Shown here piece by piece: positions 45,119 through 55,238 of a stretch of 64,000 nucleotides of DNA. Location: contig NW_004450330.1 in assembly GCF_000321225.1 (NCBI RefSeq), forward strand, positions 3,982,706 to 4,046,705, read 5' to 3'. A program made the position numbers and the translations under genes. This DNA is from Odobenus rosmarus divergens (taxonomy: Eukaryota > Chordata > Mammalia > Carnivora > Odobenidae). The number at the start of each line of letters is the position of its first letter. Position 1 is the stretch's first letter. The notes beneath the pieces are model-generated. The model saw nothing but the letters and a program-made list of their open reading frames with translations. It was not told where the DNA came from and did not search any database.

Positions 45119-45594
45119 TGTATAATGAGTCGAATGAAGGCCCCCCAAAAATATGTCCATGTCTTAATCCCCAAAACCTGTGAATGTTACCTTTTTTGGG
45201 GGGAAAAAGAAAAAGACTTTGCAAATGTAATTAAGTAAAGGATCTCAAGATGAGATCATCCTAGATTATGTAAATGCACCTTAAATCCAATACCCCAATG
45301 ATGGGTGTCCTTCTACAGGGGAGAAAAGGAGAAGACACACAGAGAAAGCCACGTGAAGGTGGGCACAGAGTGGAACAGTATGACCACAAACCAAGGAAGC
45401 CAAGGAATGCCAACAGCCATCCGAAGTTGGAAGAGGTGGGCAAGTATTCTTTCCTGGAGCTTCCAGGGAATGCGGGCTTGCTGACACTTTCATGTTAGAA
45501 TTCTGGACTCCAGAAATGTGAGAGGATAAATTTCTTTTGTGTTAAGCCACCAAAGTTGTAGCAGTTTTTCACAACAGCTGCAGGAAACTCATAG
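45119..45594 (+). mobile_element. MLT1-type LTR (ERVL-MaLR), sense
   Basis: About 475 bp, solo as far as can be seen: CTTAATCCCCAAAACCTGTGAATGTTACC, TTTGCAAATGTAATTAAGTAAAGGATC, TTGAGATGAGATCATCCT-like text, AAATCCAATACC, GAGAAAGCCACGTGAAGG, CACAAACCAAGGAAGCC, GACTCCAGAAATGTGAGAGGATAAATTTCTTTTGTGTTAAGCCACC and CAGGAAACTCATA. It carries a degenerate AATAAA-type site. The 74-codon frame inside is not a gene. Confidence 0.85.
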
Positions 45595-45797
45595 AGCTGG
45601 AGATAAGTTGTTTGGGAAAAGAGTGCACATTAACAGAATCCTGAGGTGATACATTATTTCATGGAAGGCAGACAAGTGTACACCAGGGACACACCTGGTA
45701 AATCTGCATCCTGGGGTTGATTATAATGATAATGATGATAACATCTTCTGTGTTTCTATTTTTGTTATATAGAATATTTTATTATTGAAAATCCTAG

Positions 45798-45983
45798 GGG
45801 TGCCTGGGTGGTTCAGTCAGTTAATCATCTGCCTTTGGCTCAGGTCATGATCCCAGGGTCCTGGGATCGAGCCCCGCATCAGGCTCCCTGCTTGGCAGGG
45901 AGTCTGCTTCTCCCTCTTCATCTGGTGCTTCCTCCCTCCCCCTGCACTCTCTGTAAAAAAAATAAATAAATAAAATCTTAAAA
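45798..45983 (+). mobile_element. arctoid tRNA-Lys SINE
   Basis: Head GGGTGCCTGGGTGGTTCAGTCAGTTAATC, body ATCCCAGGGTCCTGGGATCGAGCCCC, tail AATAAATAAATAAAATCTT. Target-site duplication AAAATCCTAG at 45788-45797 and 45984-45993. Confidence 0.95.
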
Positions 45984-46048
45984 AAAATCCTAGTCAGGAA
46001 ATCTTAGCTTCTGAAAGCTTTTATTCTTCATCATGCATTTAATTTCTT

Positions 46049-46246
46049 TTTTTTTTTTAAAGATTTTTATTTATTTATTTGTCAGAGAGAGAGAGAGAGC
46101 ACAAGCAGGGGGAGCAGTACAGGGAGAGGGAGAAGCAGGCTCCTCACTGAGCAAGGAGCCCGATGTGGGGCTCGATCCCAGGACCCTGGGATCATGACCT
46201 GAGCCAAAGGCAGACACTTAACGACTGAGACACCCAGGCATCCCTG
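46049..46246 (-). mobile_element. arctoid tRNA-Lys SINE (antisense), young
   Basis: Left T-run and AAGATTTTTATTTATTTATTTGTCAGAG, body GGATCATGACC, right GACTGAGACACCCAGGCATCCC. Perfect 18-bp target-site duplication TCATGCATTTAATTTCTT at 46031-46048 and 46247-46264. Confidence 0.97.
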
Positions 46247-46264
46247 TCATGCATTTAATTTCTT

Positions 46265-46918
46265 AATATATTACTCTATATCTGTTTCATGGAGAACACT
46301 CAATTCAAAAGAACTAAATTAATTATGGCTGTTCAAAGCATCTCTCTTTTGGACAAATAGCACTCAGGTTCACTTCCACTGAGACCATATCTTCCAGACA
46401 TCAGTCCAGTAGCTAAGCAAGTCTGAAGTCAATTAATTACAATCCTGCCTGGCACTCCAATAGTGTATCTCAGGTATTAAGTGCTTTTCCTTAATTTCAA
46501 ATACCATAAAATTTTATATACCTGTTCACTCAAAGAAACTGTTAACACCACTTTCTCAGCTGTAATCACTAGGTCTACTTAAAAAATATGAATTCCTGAT
46601 GTATTTCATCGGATCTTTCTAGCTGAAGTGTCTGATACTCTCAGGTGCTATGTAGTTCTAACCATCAAGAGAAGGATTCCACATTACTCTTATTATCAAC
46701 TCTTTATCTCCTCCAGTTTCACAGGGCACCTTTTAATAAGATCCCTTGATCTGAATTTCTGTTAAAGTAATAATTTCACTTTGCTTTCTGAGATCCCTTA
46801 TTTTCAGTTAGATACCCATGGGACCGAATTTTTCTCCAACTTAGCTTTTTGGTTGTACCTATTTTTTACTTTAATATTTTTCACTTGAGTCTAGTTTGTT
46901 CTCTAATTTTATGCCTCT
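46265..46918. other. no recognised feature
   Basis: Nothing recognised. Confidence 0.5.
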
Positions 46919-47032
46919 CAGACTTTATTGTACATACAAATAACATGGATTTGGATTTAGTATCTAGGGTGTGTCTTGTGATTCTGCATTTTTAACAAGC
47001 TCCCAGGTGATGCAGATGTTGCTGGCTCACAG
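46919..47032 (+). mobile_element. MER5-type DNA transposon fragment
   Basis: CAGACTTTATTGTACATACAAATAACATGG at left and GATTCTGCATTTTTAACAAGCTCCCAGGTGATGCAGATGTTGCTGG at right match the MER5 inverted-repeat ends, with the middle shortened. Compare the better copy at 23988-24166. Confidence 0.65.
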
Positions 47033-47309
47033 CACTGGGTGTTATGCTCAGCCACTTTTTAATGTCATTCTGCTATTTCCCAATACTTACATAATTTGCT
47101 TTCCAACATTTCCAATGCTGACTATCTGTGCACTATATTGTGTTCATTGACAATATCTGGCAAATATTCTACCTTAGTATAAAGTCAGTCAAAACATGAG
47201 TGCTTCTTAAATTTTTATTAAAATTTTATTATAAATTTTATATTAAAAACTATATACATATACATATGTATATAGTTTATCTGTATGTAATTTATCCTGA
47301 CAGCAAGCG

Positions 47310-47410
47310 TGAGGTTTCTGGATCAGAGATAGATCAGCTATTTACAATAGTTCCCCCTTTTTCGCAGTTTTGCTTTCCAAGGTTTTAGTCACCTGTGGTC
47401 AACCACAGTC
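47310..47410 (+). mobile_element. unnamed repeat end plus Tigger-like fragment
   Basis: 47310-47346 shares TGAGGT-TCTGGATCAGAGA with 4657-4693. From 47349 GTTCCCCCTTTTTCGCAGTTTTGCTTTCCAAGG and GTCACCTGTGGTCAACCACAGTC look like the left end of a TcMar-Tigger-type DNA transposon. Both calls are tentative. Confidence 0.4.
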
Positions 47411-47848
47411 TTCTCTGTCCATTACCCTGTGGAATATAAATAAGTGGCTCTGGAAGTGATGAATCTGTAAATCTGTCCTGGGAAATTCACCATCTCTGGC
47501 TTCTAAAGCATGGTTGTCATTCAATCATCCTTTAACACAGATTGCCAGTGATCTTGATCAGAAAGCCCTGGCCTTGCAGATATGTGAAAATACCCATGAA
47601 ACAATGATTCCCCAAACACATATTTTTTTGTTTTCATTTCCTTTTTAGAACATCAGATATTTTAGGTTTCAGAATAATACTCATTGAATAACATATTATC
47701 ATCAGTTTTACTAATCCGTACCTTCTCGTTATTTCCTTCTTTCCATTTATTTTCTCTTTCCTCCATTTCCTTTCCACTGAATGTCTATAGCAGACCATTC
47801 TGAATTGTTTAATGTATATTTTTGCTTGTGTGTGTTCCTGTAATGTTT
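47411..47848. other. no recognised feature
   Basis: Nothing recognised. The 118-codon minus-strand frame at 47634-47990 runs out of a SINE head into unrelated sequence and is not a gene. Confidence 0.5.
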
Positions 47849-47863
47849 TAAATGTATGCTTTT

Positions 47864-48001
47864 GTTTTGTTTTGTATTTTTTAAGTACACTCCATGCCCA
47901 AGGGGAGCTCAATGTGGAGCTTGAACTCACGACTCTGAGGTCAAGACCTGAGCTGAGGTCAAGAGTTGGACACTTAACCCACTGAGCCACCCAGGTGCCC
48001 C
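47864..48001 (-). mobile_element. short older tRNA-Lys SINE (antisense)
   Basis: About 138 bp of old type: TTTTTAAGTACACTCCATGCCC, AATGTGGAGCTTGAACTCACGACTCTGAGGTC and ACTTAACCCACTGAGCCACCCAGGTGCCCC, lacking the GA-rich middle. Target-site duplication TAAATGTATGCTTTT (47849-47863) and TAAATTTATGTCTTTT (48002-48017). Confidence 0.9.
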
Positions 48002-49110
48002 TAAATTTATGTCTTTTTAAATTAAAGTGTAATTTAAATAAAGTGGAATGGAAAAATCTTCAGTGTACAGTTCAGTGGGTTTTCACAAATGCATATACCC
48101 TTATGAATATTCCTCTATCAAAATATAGAATATTTATATCAATACAAAAAAATCAGTTGTGTCCTTTCTCAGTTAATACTTGTGAACCAGCCAGTCCTTC
48201 CCATAGGCAAAGAGACTTGTTGTTCTGACTTTTAAGGACATTGATTAGTTTTGTGTGTCCTAATATTTCATATGAAGAACTAGGCACTTTGTGTCCACAT
48301 AGAGCTGTTGAGATTCATTTGTGTCATTACACTTATCAACATAGTAGTGTTTTATTATATAAATACACAAACATTTGTTTATCTAATTTCCTCTTAAGGA
48401 ATACGTGGATTATTTAGGTTTGGGGCTATTATGGAAAAAAAATATAAAAACATTCTTTTTCACATACTGTTTCAGTTAAATATAGAGGAGTAAAATTTCT
48501 GGGTCATAGAGTAAATATAACCTCATAAGAGTTTACAAGCATTCCCTTTGTTCTACAACCTCCACAACAGTTGATACTGTCTTTTTTCCCTTTCTTTTAG
48601 CCATTCCAAAGTGTGTGAATGGACTAAAAATATAAGTACTTTATTGACTATTTTGAGGATAATTCACATCTTAACAATTCTAAAATACCCTATTAAAAAT
48701 AATGTATTCTTTTAATTTAGATAAATTATTTTGTCTTTTAATTAGTCATCAAAATTCTTTTTTTTCATTCCTGAGAGTACTTATGTGATCTTAGTTCATG
48801 TCTAAACATTTTGTTAAGTTTGTTAGTATGTTGGTGATATCTTATGTTTTATTACATTATTACATAGATGTCACTGACTTACAGAAAGGTTTGTAATTGA
48901 CAACCTTATAAGAACTGAAATCATCTATTTTTCTCCACATTGGTAATTATGGTATATTTAAATATGATAATTTTTTCCTTCAATTACAATGGGATTACAT
49001 CCATTTTTTTTTCCATTTCTTGAATCTACCCACAAAGTATGGCAGAACTATCTCAAATAGTAGGATTAATAATAAGCATCATTTCTAATTTGATTTCAAA
49101 TGGCAATCCT

Positions 49111-49301
49111 TGGGGCCCCTGGGTGGCTCAGTCGGTTAGGCCTCTGACTCTTGATTTCGGATCAAGTCATGATCTCAGGGTCATGGGATAGAACCCCATG
49201 ACAGGCTCAATGCTAAGTGTGGAGTCTACTTGTCCCCCTCCCTGTGCTGCTCCACCTGCTTGTGCTCTGTCTCAAATGGATAAATAAAATCTTTTTTTTT
49301 T
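49111..49301 (+). mobile_element. older tRNA-Lys SINE inside the L1
   Basis: Head GGGGCCCCTGGGTGGCTCAGTCGGTTAGGCCTCTGACTCTTGATTTCGG and body TGCTAAGTGTGGAGTC are of the older carnivore type. Tail CAAATGGATAAATAAAATCTTTT. Target-site duplication AAATGGCAATCCT (49098-49110) and AAAGGCAATCCT (49302-49313). Confidence 0.93.
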
Positions 49302-49420
49302 AAAGGCAATCCTCTAAAGTTTCACCAATAATAATTATTATTAATATTATTTTCACCAATAATTATGATATATGCTTTAGAATTTTGACATACAATCATT
49401 ACTAAGTTAAGGAAGTTTCT

Positions 49421-49691
49421 GGGGTGCCTGGGTGGCTCAGTCATTAAGCGTCTGGATTCATGCAAGCATAAATTATTTTCTTTTAAATTTCCCCTAAAGG
49501 GGTGCCTGGGTGGCTCAGTCGCTAAGCATCTGCCTTCGGCTCAGGTCATGATCCCAGGGTCCTGGGATCAAGCCCCTCATTGGGCTCCCTGCTCAGCGGG
49601 AAGCCTGCTTCTCCGTCTCTTACTCCCCTTGCTTGTGTTCCTTCTCTCGCTGTGTCTCTCTCTGTCAAATAAATAAATAAAATCTTAAAAA
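49421..49691 (+). mobile_element. 5'-extended composite SINE (head + 44 nt + full SINE)
   Basis: One insertion bounded by a perfect 12-bp target-site duplication AAGGAAGTTTCT (49409-49420 and 49692-49703). Inside, in order: an extra SINE head (49421-49454), 44 bases that are not SINE (49455-49498), then a complete SINE (49499-49691) with tail CAAATAAATAAATAAAATCTT. The 44-base piece matches no other feature that I recognise. Because the duplication flanks the whole block, it most likely came in as one cDNA. Confidence 0.9.
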
Positions 49692-49712
49692 AAGGAAGTT
49701 TCTTCTATTTTT

Positions 49713-49925
49713 TTAAGGTTTTATTTATTTATTTATTTTGGAGAGAGAGAGCAAGCACAAGTGGGTGGAGGGAGAAGGGACAGAGGGAAAGGAAGAAAGA
49801 GAATCCTAAGCAGACTCCACACTAAGCTGGAGCCCAATGTTGGGCTCCATCCTATGACCTGAGATCATGACCTGAGCCAAAATCAAGAGTTGAGGGCTTA
49901 ACCAGCTGAGCCACCCAGGTGCCCC
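49713..49925 (-). mobile_element. older tRNA-Lys SINE (antisense)
   Basis: Left AAGGTTTTATTTATTTATTTATTTTGGAGAG, older body AATCCTAAGCAGACTCCACAC, right CTTAACCAGCTGAGCCACCCAGGTGCCCC. Target-site duplication TCTTCTATTTTT (49701-49712) and TCTTGTATTTCT (49926-49937). Its left duplication overlaps by three bases the right duplication of the composite SINE. Confidence 0.93.
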
Positions 49926-50420
49926 TCTTGTATTTCTAATAAGTGTTTTGTTTTCTTAACTAATACAATCAAAAGTTTTTAATCTTTATCCAAAACTTTT
50001 CCATTAGGTGTTGAGATAGTTATATGACTTTTCCCCTTCAGATAATTAATAAATTGAATTGCGTTGTTAGGTTTTCTGACATCATCTATACTTCTAAGTT
50101 TGAGTTAGATCTCAAACTTGATTACTTTTTATGATTAATATGTTAATCATAACATTAATAAATAATTTCAAGTTTGATTTACTGATAATTGATTTAATAT
50201 GTTTGGATCTATACTCAGTTGTGTCATTGGGGTTGTTTAAATTTTGGTACCATGGTTATGTAAGCCTCACCTAATGAGTTTGGGGATTTCTCTCTCTTTT
50301 TCTTTTAATTTGTTTTTAAGATTTTATAAACCCATCTAGTCCTGAGACTTTCATTGTGGGACATTTTTGTATACTGATTAAATTTCTTGATAGTTAGTCA
50401 CTTCTTGAGACCTAGTCATG

Positions 50421-51279
50421 TCTTCTCTTTGTGTTAAATTGGCTTTGCTCTGCCTTCTAGTTGTTTGAATATCCTCTGCTTAAACCTTTCGTATGCCCTA
50501 ACTATTTTAACATGCTTTCTTTATTTTCTCCCAATCAATATGAAAAATTCTAACCAACCCTTATTTGTATTGTCCAGTATTTTATTTTAAGCCTTTTTCC
50601 ACGAATTTGATTTAATGATTATTGTTTTTATTCACTCTTCACTTTTTCATTCTATTTTATCTCTCTCTAGAAGTAGGTGTGCTTTGGAACTCCCTACCCT
50701 ATTCTCCATGTCTTCTATCCTCTTATTTTCTATTTATTTGTCTTTCTGAAATAGATTATGAATAAACTTATTGAGGTCTATATTACAGTTTATTGAATTT
50801 TGTTCAGCTGTGGTTATTCTAAAAAATCCTTTTTTAAAGATCTGGCATTTATCTATACTCTTTTTTCCCTATTTTTTTTAAAAGCATTTGATCATTGTTT
50901 TAAATATATCAATACAGTTATTTAATATTGATTGTCTGGAAATTATAATACATGATGTCTTAGAGGGCTTATTTCTGCTTTTATTATTTTTCTGCCATTT
51001 CTAACCTAAAGTACCTAGTTTCCTCAAATACTTTGTTAGGTTGTCTGCCCATTTTCCTTGAAATGTTTACATTGGGAAAACTTTATGGCCAGAAAGAATT
51101 TGTTTCTGTAGATGTATAAGAGCACTGGCAAGACAGAACCAATTTAAAATAAATTCTCCATTCAGGATGTCTTAGACCTCAAAGTCACATAAGTTTAAGC
51201 AGAGAATCCCACAAGAATATAGTTTGTGCTGTGATTTCTCATGGGAGATTCCAAATCTCAAAGGATTTAAATGATTTAT
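50421..51279. other. no gene; perhaps eroded L1
   Basis: T-rich sequence that may be a further decayed part of the antisense L1 (to about 51000), but I cannot align it from memory. Confidence 0.35.
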
Positions 51280-52070
51280 ATTGTGTTTCCTGACCATGGC
51301 AAAATCTAGTAAGAAAACAATAACAGGAATAAAAATACTTCTATGTTTAGAAATTTAGAAATTATGGTACGTACTTCAAGAAATATGCATCAGAAAGGAA
51401 ATCAAGATTGAAATTAGAAAATATGTTGGACTGAAGAATAATTAAAATATTTATATCCATGACACAGAGAAAACCATGTTCAAAGAAAATATACCACTAT
51501 AAAGGCATATATTAGAAAAAGAGAAAGGTGGGGCACCTGGGTGGCTCAGTCAGTTAAGTGTCTGCCTTGGCTCAGGTCATGAGCCCAGGATCCTTGGGTA
51601 GAGCCCTACATCAGTCTCCCTGGTCAGCGGGGAGTCTACTTCTCCCTCTCCCTCTGCCCCTCCCCTCTGCTTGTGCTCTCTCTCTTGCTCACTTTCTCTC
51701 TCAAATAAATAAATAAAATCTTAAAAAAAAGAGAGAAAGACTATAAAATCAGTGAGTTATTTCAAGAAGTTATTCAAGAAGAAATCTAAACCCAGAAAAT
51801 GTAGATAGAAGGAAATTGACAGCAGAAATTAATAATGTATATCACAAACATGAGAGAGTTAACCTAGACAATATCTTCTAAGATAAGTATCTTGCAAGAA
51901 TGATTAATTAGAAAAAAAGTGAAGGCACAATAATACTGTGAAACAATGGGTCATCATGAAACAAAAGGGTAATCACTACAAATAAAATTACAAATATCAT
52001 AAGAGTAAGTTCTAAATAATTTTATGCCAAAAATTTTAAAAAATAATATGGAAAGATCATAGAAAAAATG
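51280..52070 (+). mobile_element. ancient L1 ORF2 fragment (sense), interrupted by a SINE
   Basis: A-rich text of decayed ORF2: GACCATGGCAAAATCTAG, AGGAAATCAAGATTGAAATTAG, GAAGAAATCTAAACCCAG, GACAGCAGAAATTAATAATG, AAATAAAATTACAAATATC and TTTTATGCCAAAAATTTT. The order fits L1 ORF2 past the endonuclease domain. No frame survives. Confidence 0.5.
51529..51726 (+). mobile_element. tRNA-Lys SINE inside the ancient L1
   Basis: Head GTGGGGCACCTGGGTGGCTCAGTCAGTTAAGTG, tail CAAATAAATAAATAAAATCTT plus A-run. Target-site duplication AAAAAGAGAAAG (51516-51527) and AAAAGAGAGAAAG (51727-51739). Confidence 0.94.
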
Positions 52071-52479
52071 AAAAATGAAACTTAAAAACTGAGCACTGAG
52101 TGTTGTAAGTGAAGATAAAGTAGATTTAAATAATTCTATAATTGAATTCATAATTTAAAATTCCCTGCATTACTAAACATAGACTGGGCTCAAATTACTC
52201 AAAATCTTAGAGATTTAAGAGGACAAATATTAATTTCATGCCCATGGTATCATCAAGGTTTGGAGATTCTGCTCTGTACAACCCTCCCCTAAGGATCACA
52301 GATTATGGAAGCTCTAACCTTGTGTTTCCATGATTGGTGTGCTAGGGAAGAAGAGTTCTATAATATCTTAACTGGAAATTTCATGCTTCTATCTGAAAAC
52401 AACATCTATAATGTTCATTCATTTAATTGGCCAGTGAGACAGAAGGCCATATCTTAATTCTTGCGTTCAAAAACAAGCA

Positions 52480-53400
52480 GTTTCACCATATGCCTGTGAT
52501 TTCATCAAATATAAATGCCCCAATTTAAAATTTAAAAGTACAGTAGACACAAAATGGATTCGAAATGTAGATAAAACAAACCCATCTGGTGTAACTATGC
52601 TAATGATAGGGTAAAGTTTTAGGCAAAAAAAAATACTTAATGTGGACACATAAAGGACATTTGTACAAATGTCAATGAACTGAGGTTAATTTACTTGTAT
52701 AACAGTTTTAAATATGTATGAATACAATAACATAAATACATTTAAAATAGATTTAAATAAACAATGTACTAAACTGAAAAGCGAGACAAAAGATCCACAA
52801 TCATAGGAAAAACAATATACTTCACTCAATAATTGACAAGCAGAAAAAAATTAAATGGAATAGACTAATTTTATGAAAAACACAATTTAATAAAGCAATC
52901 TACTATAACTTATAGAACATTGTATTGAACAATGACAGAATACAAGATTTTTTCAAATAAATGCAAACCTCAAAAAAAATTTGTCTCATAAAATAAAGCT
53001 CATCTTAATTTCATGAAGCTTAAATTATCCAAAGTATTTTCTTTGACTAGAGTGGAAATCAATAACAAAATGACAAAAGAAAACAGTAACTGATGGGAAA
53101 TTAAGGAATATACTTCTAGATACCTTGTTAAAGTAAAAAGAGGGGAAATTAAAAACCACTTTGAGTGAATTAATATTAAGTTATGATATGTTAACATCTG
53201 AGGGATGTACCTCAGCACTATTTAGAGGAAGATGTGTTCCCTAACATGCATACATTAGTGAAGAAGAGTGTCTAAAAAATCATTGATCTAAGCATCCACT
53301 TTAAGAACCGTGAAAAAGAAGAAAATTTACTCAAAAACAGTAGAAGAAAGGAAGTAGCAAAACAAGACCAGACATCAGTGAAAAAATTAACTTCATCTGG
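52480..53400 (+). mobile_element. ancient L1 ORF2 fragment (sense)
   Basis: Decayed 5' half of ORF2: ATAAATGCCCCAATTTAAAA, GATAGGGTAAAGTTTTAGG, AAAAGATCCACAATCATAGG, AAGCAATCTACTATAACTTATAG, GGAAATCAATAACAAAATGAC, GGAAATTAAGGAATATACTTCTAG, AGCACTATTTAGAGG and GTAGAAGAAAGGAAGTAGC. Its second half covers the same ORF2 region as 51280-52070, so the two are separate insertions or a duplication. Confidence 0.5.
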
Positions 53401-53873
53401 GAATACTGAATGACTCCTTTTTTTATGTGTTTCTCGTTCTCTATCAGGTTACCTATGGAAGGTTTTCATGTCAATGGCTGACAGCACAAACAAAGTAAGC
53501 CCAATCAGGGAAGCACATTTAAGTCTGTGCTTAAATCATTTTTGCTATCATCCCATTGTATGACTCATAATCAAGCCAGAGTTAGAATGGAAAGTTACAA
53601 AACATTACCAGATAAGAATGTATATATAGGGAGATGTGAAACATTGATGACTTCAGGCAAAATTAACCTATGGAGTTAGATATCAATATAAAGGTTTCCA
53701 GTGGAAATGACTAGAAGGCATACAGTTGTGTACCAACAGATGTTGTTAATATTTGTTCCATGATCTAACCTTAGTTTTCATAGGTATGTTAGTTTGTAAA
53801 AATTCACTGAGCTGTATACATATTTGTTTACATAAGACACTTACATTTTTCACTAAAAAAACCGCACAATATT

Positions 53874-54003
53874 GTTTCTTAAATTCCACATATGAGTGAA
53901 ATCACATGGTATTTGTCTTAAGTGTTAAATCACTAAATTGTACACCTGAAACTAATATTACACTGCATGGGTTAACTAACTGGAATTTAAATAAAATCTT
54001 TAA
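53874..54003 (+). mobile_element. L1 tail with 5' inversion (probable twin priming)
   Basis: 53874-53919 (TTTCTTAAATTCCACATATGAGTGAAATCACATGGTATTTGTCTT) is L1 ORF2/3' UTR boundary sequence in antisense. From 53921, GTTAAATCACTAAATTGTACACCTGAAACTAATATTACACTGC…AACTGGAATTTAAATAAAATC is the L1 3' end in sense. Flanks AAAAAAACCGCACAATATT (53855-53873) and AAAAAACCACAGTACAAATAATT (54002-54024) look like a decayed target-site duplication, so both halves came in one event. Confidence 0.75.
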
Positions 54004-54117
54004 AAAACCACAGTACAAATAATTTAAAATTAAAAATTAGATGAAAACAATAATTTAAAACATGCTATGTTATTGTATGACTGTAAGATTTATCATATGT
54101 TAAAATAATTTAAAATC

Positions 54118-54815
54118 ATAAACCAAGTTGGTAAGGATGTGGATGGGAAAACTTTTATGCTTCTGATGGCTCTTTTCCGTGGTTAGGGATAAATTGTATA
54201 ACCAGTTTAGAAAGCAGATCTCTACTATCTACTAGTACTGGTACATATGTGCCATATGACCTTTTAACTTCATACCTAGATACAGGCAAATGAACTTATT
54301 ACTTATGTGTACTGAGTAATTTGTACAAGAATAGCTATGGCTGAGTCACCAAATAATAACTAAAAACCTGTAACATTCTAAATGTGCCCTTAGAATGGAT
54401 AAATGGTGATGAAATCCTACAGTATCATTCTATACTGCAATACAGGAACTACAGCTATATACACAAACATGGGTAAACTTAAAAAGCATAATATTGAACA
54501 AAAAAAATCCAGATCCAAAAAGAGCATATATTCTGTGGGTTTCACTTATATGAAGTTCAAAAGTCACCAAGATTAAACCAAAGTCTTAACAGATGCTTGC
54601 TGGGATGATAAAACTCCAAAGAAATGCATGGCCGTAATTACTGAAAAGTCAGTATACTGTTAACTTTGGGGGAAGGGGGTGAAGAGGGGCTTTAATGGTG
54701 CTCATCGTATTTTCTTTTCCTGGTGAGTGTTACATGAGTTTTGCTTTGTGATAAATTGAGATGGACATTTTTATTTTCTTCACTTTTCTCTATGTGTGTG
54801 TTCTCTATGTGTAAT
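54118..54815 (+). mobile_element. old L1, ORF2 3' end and 3' UTR (sense)
   Basis: TTGGTAAGGATGTGGATGGG, AACTTCATACCTAGATACAGGC, AATGTGCCCTTAGAATGGATAAATGG, TTCTGTGGGTTTCACTTATATGAAG, GGGGGAAGGGGGTGAAGAGGGGC and TGGTGAGTGTTACATGAG match the end of ORF2 and the 3' UTR of old L1. Diverged, no open frame. Confidence 0.65.
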
Positions 54816-54843
54816 TCTTTCATGATCAAAATGGATAAAATAG

Positions 54844-55225
54844 GAACACAAGCATGGCTCAGTCGGTTAAGTGTCCGACTCTTGATTTCGGCTCAGGTTA
54901 GAATCTCAGGGTGGTGAGACCAAGCCCCGCATAAAACTCCATGCTAGGGGCCCCTGGGTGGCTCAGTCGGTTAAGCGACTGCCTTCGGCTCGGGTCATGA
55001 TCGCGGAGTCCCGGGATCGAGTCCCACATCGGGCTCCCTGCTCAGTGGGGAGCCTGCTTTTCCCTCTGACCCTCCCCCCGCTCATGTACTCGCTCTCTCA
55101 AATAAATAAATAAATCTTAAAAAAAAAAAAAACCTCCATGCTAGGAGTGGAGCCTGCTTAAGATTCTCTCTCTCTCTCTACCCCCCTCCTCTCTCCTCTC
55201 TCTTGCTCTCTCCCTCTTTAAAAAA
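54844..55225 (+). mobile_element. older tRNA-Lys SINE, split by a younger SINE
   Basis: Outer element in two parts, 54844-54948 and 55146-55225. The first has head CATGGCTCAGTCGGTTAAGTGTCCGACTCTTGATTTCGG. The second has GGAGTGGAGCCTGCTTAAGATTCTC and a CT-rich end. Older carnivore subfamily. Decayed target-site duplication ATGGATAAAATAG (54831-54843) and ACGGGTAAAACAG (55226-55238). Confidence 0.9.
54949..55133 (+). mobile_element. arctoid tRNA-Lys SINE nested in an older SINE, same strand
   Basis: Head GGCCCCTGGGTGGCTCAGTCGGTTAAGCGACTGCC, GGAGTC/CTGACCCTC subfamily, tail CAAATAAATAAATAAATCTT plus A-run. Perfect 12-bp target-site duplication CTCCATGCTAGG at 54937-54948 and 55134-55145, which lies inside the older SINE body. 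Confidence 0.96.
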
Positions 55226-55238
55226 ACGGGTAAAACAG

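Larger units (their letters stand above)
48003..50420 (-). mobile_element. long old L1 (antisense) with several later insertions
   Basis: Starts with the reversed 3' UTR of an old L1 (AAAGTGTAATTTAAATAAAGTGGAATGG, ACAGTTCAGTGGGTTTTCACAAATGC). Reversed ORF2 follows: AAATTTCTGGGTCATAGAG, CATTCCCTTTGTTCTACAACC, CATTTCTAATTTGATTTCAAATGGCAATCC, TTACTAAGTTAAGGAAGTTTCT, TTGTATTTCTAATAAGTGTTTTG, TTTGGTACCATGGTTATGTAAGCCTCACC and AAACCCATCTAGTCCTGAGACTTTC. The order is collinear once the SINEs at 49111, 49421 and 49713 are removed. It may extend to about 51000, but that part is not convincing. Confidence 0.7.

Noticed and set aside
40258..45594. A single provirus between the two MLT1-type LTRs
   Set aside because: The LTRs are in opposite orientation, of different subtypes, and separated by L1 and unrelated DNA.
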